A DNA stretch of 9,532 bases from Desulfobacterales bacterium. GTDB lineage: Bacteria > Desulfobacterota > Desulfobacteria > Desulfobacterales > Desulfosalsimonadaceae. Where the stretch lies: positions 1 through 9,532 of the forward strand of contig JAGYOT010000044.1 in NCBI GenBank assembly GCA_018399455.1. Direction: 5' to 3'. The notes under the pieces are model-generated. The model had not been told where the DNA came from, ran no database searches, and saw only the letters and a program-made list of their open reading frames with translations. Positions 5,597-9,532 of this stretch are shown here, piece by piece. The position numbers were made by a program, and so were the translations under genes. The first letter of the stretch is position 1. Every line of letters starts with the position of its first letter.

Positions 5597-6972
5597 TGTT
5601 TCCTTTTAAGCCGAGCGGCAAAAAAGCCGTCCATTTGGTGAATATGCGGCAGGCTCATAAAATTTCCCTGTTTATCAAAAATACGGCATTCATCAAAAGA
5701 GATTCCGTTAAAATCGGCGGCCCTCGAAAATTCCGGGTGCGTTTTTAAAAACCTTTCAACGACTTCCAGAGTCTCCTCGGGTTCGATTGAACAGACGGAA
5801 TAAACCAGAACCCCCGCAGGTGCCAGACGCGGGGCCAGTTTATCCAGGTAAGCCAGTTGGCGCCGGGCAAAGCGACCAAGGTTCTGCTTGCCCGCCGCCC
5901 ATTTGATGTCCGGGTTGCGGCGGATCACCCCGGTCCCGGAACAGGGCGCGTCCAGAAGAATACGATCAAACCTATCGGACAGATGGTTTCCTTCCGCCGC
6001 ATCCAGATCCTCCCGGCGTGTTTGACATATTTTTATTCCCAGACGCTTCATCTCCGTTTCAAGCATTGCCAGCTTTCGCTTGTCCTTGTCAACAGCCAAA
6101 ATACGGCCCGTATTGTTCATTAGCTGTCCGATATGTCCGGTCTTTCCCCCCATGCCGGCACAGGCATCCAGCACCACCTCACCGGGCTGTGGATCAAGAA
6201 GCCGGCTAACGAGTTGAGCGGCCTCGTCCTGTACCTGGAACCAGCCGTTTTGAAATGCGGCAAGCTGGTCGATGGGTTGCCGAGCTCCTTGGAAACTAAG
6301 CCCGTCCGAAGAATAACGGGTGGGATAAAGGCTCCCGCAGGCCGTGGACAGAGCTTTTTTCAATGTGCAGCGATCTGTTTTAAGAGTATTGGTTCGAACT
6401 GTGACGGGCGGGATTTGGTTGATCGCCTCACAAAGGCTTGCCGTTTCCCCATGGCCAAACCGGCTGACCCAACGCTTGATCAACCAGTCCGGAAAGGACC
6501 GGGATATGGCCAGGGACTGAATCGGATCTGTGGGCAAAGAGGTTTCAAACGCTGTCAGGGGGTGGCGCAGTATATTTCTCAGAATACCGTTTACAAACCG
6601 GCTCGATTTGACTGAAACCAACTGCTTGGCCATTTCAACCGATGTGTTGACAACCGCAAAATCCGGCACCCGATCCAGGTAAATTATCTGGAAGACGGAC
6701 ATGCGCAGAATATTCATAATCCGGGGGGAAATCCGGGAGGCCGGCATGGCCGCATATTGTTTGATGATCCAATCCAGACGCCGGCGCCAACGCAGCACGC
6801 CATAGACTATGGCATTGACCAGTTTCCGGTCAGAAGCCGAAAAATCAAGACACAACTCAGCTGCCCGGGTAGCAAGCACCGTGTCCAGAAGCTCGCTTGT
6901 CTGATCCAGTCTGTTTAAAACATCCAGAGCCGCTTTGCGGGCGGCGGTATCGTCGGCCTTTGGAATGGGCAT
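5593..6972 (-). CDS. rsmB: 16S rRNA (cytosine-967 C5)-methyltransferase
   Basis: RsmB (Sun/Fmu) methylates C967 of 16S rRNA using S-adenosylmethionine. The 459 residues show an N-terminal NusB-like RNA-binding domain (about 8-140), a linker, and a C-terminal Rossmann methyltransferase domain. The SAM-binding motif LDACAGMGGKTGHI is at 268-281. Motif IV, LDAPCSGTG (340-348), carries Cys344. Motif VI, VYSVCSIEPEE (390-400), carries the catalytic nucleophile Cys394. Both cysteines are required for the RNA m5C mechanism. NPDIKW (353-358) and the C-terminal QMDGFFAARL segment are typical. The ATG lies 15 bases after fmt with no strong Shine-Dalgarno, so coupling to fmt is likely. The stop overlaps the start of the PASTA gene as ATGA. 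Confidence 0.96.
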   Translation of the reverse strand: MPIPKADDTAARKAALDVLNRLDQTSELLDTVLATRAAELCLDFSASDRKLVNAIVYGVLRWRRRLDWIIKQYAAMPASRISPRIMNILRMSVFQIIYLDRVPDFAVVNTSVEMAKQLVSVKSSRFVNGILRNILRHPLTAFETSLPTDPIQSLAISRSFPDWLIKRWVSRFGHGETASLCEAINQIPPVTVRTNTLKTDRCTLKKALSTACGSLYPTRYSSDGLSFQGARQPIDQLAAFQNGWFQVQDEAAQLVSRLLDPQPGEVVLDACAGMGGKTGHIGQLMNNTGRILAVDKDKRKLAMLETEMKRLGIKICQTRREDLDAAEGNHLSDRFDRILLDAPCSGTGVIRRNPDIKWAAGKQNLGRFARRQLAYLDKLAPRLAPAGVLVYSVCSIEPEETLEVVERFLKTHPEFSRAADFNGISFDECRIFDKQGNFMSLPHIHQMDGFFAARLKRKQ

Positions 6973-6987
6973 ATGAAATCGTGCGGT

Positions 6988-7929
6988 TTACTGAAGCCGG
7001 CTGCCTTCGGGTATGACGGTGCCGCTCAAAAAATCCTGGATCGGCAGTCGCTTTCCTGAAGCTCCCTGGATCTCAAGAATAGATAGCGCCCCATACCCGG
7101 TCGCCACCCGGAGCTCTCCGGAAAACCCGGGAATAACGGTACCAGGCGGCGCATCCGAATCAGCGGGCCGCAGCTCGGCCTTATATATATTCAAGCGCTT
7201 GTCGCCAAAATAGGTATGCGCCAGAGGCCAGGGATTCATGCCGCGGATTCTTCGCGCAATGGCCTCAGCCGGAGCGGTCCAGTCAATACGGCCGTCGGAT
7301 TTTTTCAAAAGCGGCGCATAGCTTGCTTCAGCTTGATTCTGGGGCACAGGCTCCAGGGTCCCGGCCTTCATTCCTTCAAGGGTTTGTTTAAGCAAGCCCC
7401 CGCCCATCCGGGCAAGACGGTCATGAAGAGTGCCAGCCGTGTCTTCCGGTTCAATCGGGGTTTTTGATGAAAGCAGGATATCTCCGGTATCCAGTCCTGT
7501 ATCCATCAACATCGTGGTCACACCGGTTTCGGATTCCCCGTTGATTATAGCCCATTGAATCGGCGCCGGGCCCCGGTATTTGGGCAGAAGCGATGCATGG
7601 AGATTAACCGCCCCGCAGACCGGTACCTCCAGAATACGGCGGGGCAGTATATGCCCGTATGCCACAACAACCAAAAAATCCGGGCGGTGTTCGGCAACCC
7701 GTTCATAAAAACCATCGGATTTAACACTATCGGGCTGTACAATCTCCACGCCAAAGTGCATCGCCGCTGTTTTAACCGGAGGCGGTGAAAGCTTGCGACC
7801 GCGTCCCTTTGGTCGATCCGGCTGGGTAACGACCAGGCATACCCGGATGCCTGCTTCGGAAATCGCAGTCAGCGCAGGCACGGCAAAGGCAGGGGTGCCC
7901 ATGAATATGACGTTAAGAGGCTTGATCAC
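6988..7929 (-). CDS. fmt: Methionyl-tRNA formyltransferase
   Basis: Transfers the formyl group of 10-formyltetrahydrofolate to initiator Met-tRNA. The 313 residues carry an N-terminal formyltransferase domain and a C-terminal tRNA-binding domain. Motifs are FMGTPAFAVP (9-18), PKGRGRK (40-46) and the SLLPKYRGPAP region (113-123). The catalytic triad is Asn109, His111 and Asp147, the last in MDTGLDTGDIL. YAPLLKKSDGRIDW and the MNPWP motif mark the start of the C-terminal part. The start codon is GTG (7927-7929), and the gene overlaps the end of def by 17 bases. No strong ribosome binding site is visible, so translation probably depends on ribosomes finishing def. The def-fmt pairing is classic: Fmt adds the formyl group that Def removes. 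Confidence 0.97.
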   Translation of the reverse strand: MIKPLNVIFMGTPAFAVPALTAISEAGIRVCLVVTQPDRPKGRGRKLSPPPVKTAAMHFGVEIVQPDSVKSDGFYERVAEHRPDFLVVVAYGHILPRRILEVPVCGAVNLHASLLPKYRGPAPIQWAIINGESETGVTTMLMDTGLDTGDILLSSKTPIEPEDTAGTLHDRLARMGGGLLKQTLEGMKAGTLEPVPQNQAEASYAPLLKKSDGRIDWTAPAEAIARRIRGMNPWPLAHTYFGDKRLNIYKAELRPADSDAPPGTVIPGFSGELRVATGYGALSILEIQGASGKRLPIQDFLSGTVIPEGSRLQ

Positions 7930-8431
7930 TTCGCTTTAGCGCCTTTTTGCGCCTTTTTTTATACATCCCGCGTTTTAACGGACTGATCCGATCGATAAAC
8001 AGGATGCCGTTCAAGTGATCGATTTCATGTTGAAGAATCACGGATAATAAGCCGTCCGCTTCTATGCGAACCGCTTTTCCTTCCCGATCCAGACCTTCCA
8101 CAACAACCTTCTCGGCGCGAGGCACATCAGAACGAAAATCCGGAACGCTCAAACAGCCCTCGTTTTCAGAAACCGTCTCACCAGAGGTGGATATCACTTT
8201 CGGATTGATCAAAGCCTGATAACCCCGTTTTTCAGAATCGGCATCCGGATCGTAGATAATGATGCTTTTATCAATGCCCGCCTGAATCGCGGCAAGGCCC
8301 ACACCAGGGGCGGAATACATTGTATCCGCCATGTTTTCAATGATTTCCCAAATTTCTTTATCCACGGCCGCCACCGGCTTGGCGGTTTTTCTGAGAAAAT
8401 CATCGGGGTAGGTTAAAATTTCCAGAATCAT
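7913..8431 (-). CDS. def: Peptide deformylase
   Basis: Metal-dependent hydrolase that removes the N-formyl group from nascent proteins at the ribosome exit. The 172 residues contain all three family motifs: GVGLAAIQ (43-50), EGCLSVP (91-97, metal ligand Cys93) and QHEIDHLNG (134-142, ligands His135 and His139, catalytic Glu136). Motif 1 has Ile where GVGLAAPQ is usual, a variation also seen in functional enzymes. The C-terminus is strongly basic (KKRRKKALKR), consistent with ribosome or rRNA contact. AAAGGAA (8438-8444) lies six bases before the ATG, a good ribosome binding site. ribF ends 33 bases upstream. Confidence 0.97.
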   Translation of the reverse strand: MILEILTYPDDFLRKTAKPVAAVDKEIWEIIENMADTMYSAPGVGLAAIQAGIDKSIIIYDPDADSEKRGYQALINPKVISTSGETVSENEGCLSVPDFRSDVPRAEKVVVEGLDREGKAVRIEADGLLSVILQHEIDHLNGILFIDRISPLKRGMYKKRRKKALKRSDQAS

Positions 8432-8464
8432 CGATAATTCCTTTGCTTCAAAGCGCTGTCCGGA

Positions 8465-9403
8465 TTATAAATCGGCCAGAATGGTTTTGGCGTTTTCAAT
8501 ATCCCGGCTGATCTGCTCGGATAATTCATTAATATCCGCAAATCGCTTTTCATCCCGGATTCGCTTGATAAAATTCACCCTTATGGTTTCACCATAAATA
8601 TCCTCATTAAAATCAAACAAATGAACTTCGACCGTGAACAGGTGGTCGTCGAAGGTCGGAGCATAACCAATATTGGCGACTCCCTTGTATTTAGTCTTTT
8701 CCCATTCCACGGTTACCGCATAAACGCCCATTTTGGGGCAGAGCTCGTCAATGAGTTTGATATTGGCGGTAGGAAACCCGAGCATGGGACCGCCGCGCTT
8801 GCGACCGGTGACGACCTCTCCCCGGATCTGATAGAAGCGTCCCAAAAGATGCCATGCCTCCTCAACCCTGCCTTCCATGACAATTTCCCTTACCCGGGTG
8901 CTGCTGATACGATCAGTCAGTTGGTGCGAGACAGGAATCCAGTTCGCAACAATCACCTCAATCCCATGGGTCCCGGTATATTGCCGCAAAAAATCGACAT
9001 TGCCCTGCCGGTTTTTCCCGAATTTATAGTCTTTTCCGATAATAATCGCCTTCATGCCGATTTTGTTGATAAGAATATCTTCAATAAAAGAATGTGCCGT
9101 TATTGCCGCAAATGACTGGGTAAACGGCGTGCTAACCAGCACATCAATACCGGTCTGGCCAAGAAGCTCAATTTTTTGTTCATACATGGTAATCAGGGGC
9201 GGAGCCCCTGAATCGCTCAGGACCTTCAGGGGATGAGGTTCAAAGGTAATGGCCACCGACGTTCCGTCAATTGACTCGGCCAGCTCGATAACCTGATGAA
9301 GAATGGCCTGATGCCCCTTGTGCACCCCGTCAAAATTGCCAATGGTTACTACCGCATTATTGAAGGGCATGGTTATATCGTTTAAATTCGTAATCAGTTC
9401 CAT
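8465..9403 (-). CDS. ribF: Bifunctional riboflavin kinase / FAD synthetase
   Basis: Phosphorylates riboflavin to FMN and adenylates FMN to FAD. The 312 residues are the normal length. The N-terminal nucleotidyltransferase module shows TIGNFDGVHKGHQ (20-32, with the HxGH-like ATP site), TFEPHP (53-58), GKDYKFGKNRQGN (123-135) and ISSTRVRE (166-173). The C-terminal kinase module shows GFPTAN (209-214), GVYAV (226-230), ANIGYAPTF (243-251) and EVHLFDFNEDIYG (259-271), with Glu259 the likely catalytic base. The ATG at 9401-9403 gives the expected spacing to GNFDG, though its ribosome binding site is weak. It is the first gene of the minus-strand operon; no FMN riboswitch is visible in the 103-base upstream region. 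Confidence 0.97.
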   Translation of the reverse strand: MELITNLNDITMPFNNAVVTIGNFDGVHKGHQAILHQVIELAESIDGTSVAITFEPHPLKVLSDSGAPPLITMYEQKIELLGQTGIDVLVSTPFTQSFAAITAHSFIEDILINKIGMKAIIIGKDYKFGKNRQGNVDFLRQYTGTHGIEVIVANWIPVSHQLTDRISSTRVREIVMEGRVEEAWHLLGRFYQIRGEVVTGRKRGGPMLGFPTANIKLIDELCPKMGVYAVTVEWEKTKYKGVANIGYAPTFDDHLFTVEVHLFDFNEDIYGETIRVNFIKRIRDEKRFADINELSEQISRDIENAKTILADL

Positions 9404-9436
9404 TTTGCAGTTTATCCGGCTTTTTTAATTATGATC

Positions 9437-9465
9437 TTGACATAAAGAGACAAACGATATATATA
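9437..9465 (+). promoter_or_regulatory. Promoter of tRNA-Leu
   Basis: A perfect TTGACA (9437-9442) with a 17-base spacer to TATATA (9460-9465), or TATAAA at 9462-9467 with a 19-base spacer, would start transcription near 9472. That leaves a 5' leader of about 35 bases before the mature tRNA, as is usual before RNase P processing. Confidence 0.6.
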
Positions 9466-9486
9466 AAAAAACTTACGCTAAATCAA
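9458..9486 (-). promoter_or_regulatory. Candidate promoter of the ribF operon
   Basis: On the minus strand TTGATT (9481-9486) is followed after 17 bases by TATATA (9458-9463). Transcription would begin near 9451, giving a leader of about 48 bases before ribF. Its -10 shares the TATATA core with the plus-strand tRNA promoter. The -10 is only a 4/6 match and other AT-rich positions are possible. Confidence 0.4.
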
Positions 9487-9497
9487 TGCTTGATTTA
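9479..9497. repeat. AT-rich inverted repeat in the ribF/tRNA-Leu gap
   Basis: TAAATCAA (9479-9486) and TTGATTTA (9490-9497) are perfect reverse complements around the three-base spacer TGC. The element lies just after the predicted tRNA start site and includes the -35 of the predicted ribF promoter, so it could be an operator or a weak leader hairpin. No regulator family is recognised from the sequence. Confidence 0.5.
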
Positions 9498-9506
9498 AAG
9501 TCTCGT

Positions 9507-9532
9507 GCCGAAGTGGCGGAATTGGTAGACGC
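9507..9532 (+). tRNA. tRNA-Leu, 5' end only (cut by window edge)
   Basis: The last 26 bases read as a tRNA-Leu 5' end: acceptor strand GCCGAAG, TG, then the D-arm beginning GCGGAATTGGTAGACGC, the hallmark of bacterial class II tRNA-Leu. The anticodon and long variable arm lie beyond the window, so the isoacceptor cannot be told. Confidence 0.9.

Noticed and set aside
7939..7960. GCGCC-T5-GCGCC-T7 on the plus strand near the end of def, resembling a terminator
   Set aside because: The stem would be only four pairs, it is antisense to the operon, and the bases are explained by the lysine/arginine-rich C-terminus of Def.
9404..9506. FMN riboswitch upstream of ribF
   Set aside because: The whole divergent gap is 103 bases and AT-rich, with no multi-stem conserved core, so there is no room or sequence for this riboswitch.

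Overview
The window is a compact chromosomal housekeeping locus, about 50% GC, with almost no intergenic space. Nine genes on the minus strand form one apparent operon that meets a single plus-strand gene, asd, tail to tail. The proteins look proteobacterial. The Asd is the E. coli-like type, and the def-fmt-rsmB-PASTA-rpe cluster, together with several membrane proteins lacking close familiar relatives, suggests a Desulfobacterota (deltaproteobacterial, perhaps Desulfobacterales) genome. That assignment is inference from protein style and gene order, not from a database match.

Layout, left to right. Positions 1-133 are the leader of asd, with a promoter-like TTGACA and two overlapping mini-ORFs. 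asd (134-1246, +) makes aspartate semialdehyde for lysine/diaminopimelate, threonine and methionine. The minus-strand operon, read from its 5' end on the right, is: ribF (FAD synthesis), def and fmt (removal and addition of the N-formyl group of initiator Met), rsmB (16S rRNA m5C967 methyltransferase), a membrane-anchored protein with three PASTA domains, rpe (pentose phosphate), aroQ (shikimate pathway), a multi-pass membrane protein with a C-terminal HEAT-like domain, and a CPBP-family intramembrane protease. Genes overlap or sit 6 to 33 bases apart, including two ATGA stop-start overlaps, so translational coupling is likely throughout. At the far right a 103-base divergent region separates ribF from the first 26 bases of a plus-strand tRNA-Leu.

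The core enzymes are ordinary and intact, with catalytic residues in place. The less ordinary points are: (1) a kinase-less PASTA protein standing exactly where Bacillus subtilis places its PASTA kinase PrkC (between rsmB and rpe), with the layout of the PrkC ectodomain; (2) a strong intrinsic-terminator-like hairpin plus T8 tract inside the coding sequence of the HEAT membrane protein; (3) overlapping back-to-back promoters sharing one TATATA core between ribF and tRNA-Leu; and (4) two tandem mini-ORFs leading into asd. I see no mobile element, CRISPR array, phage gene, toxin-antitoxin or defence module.
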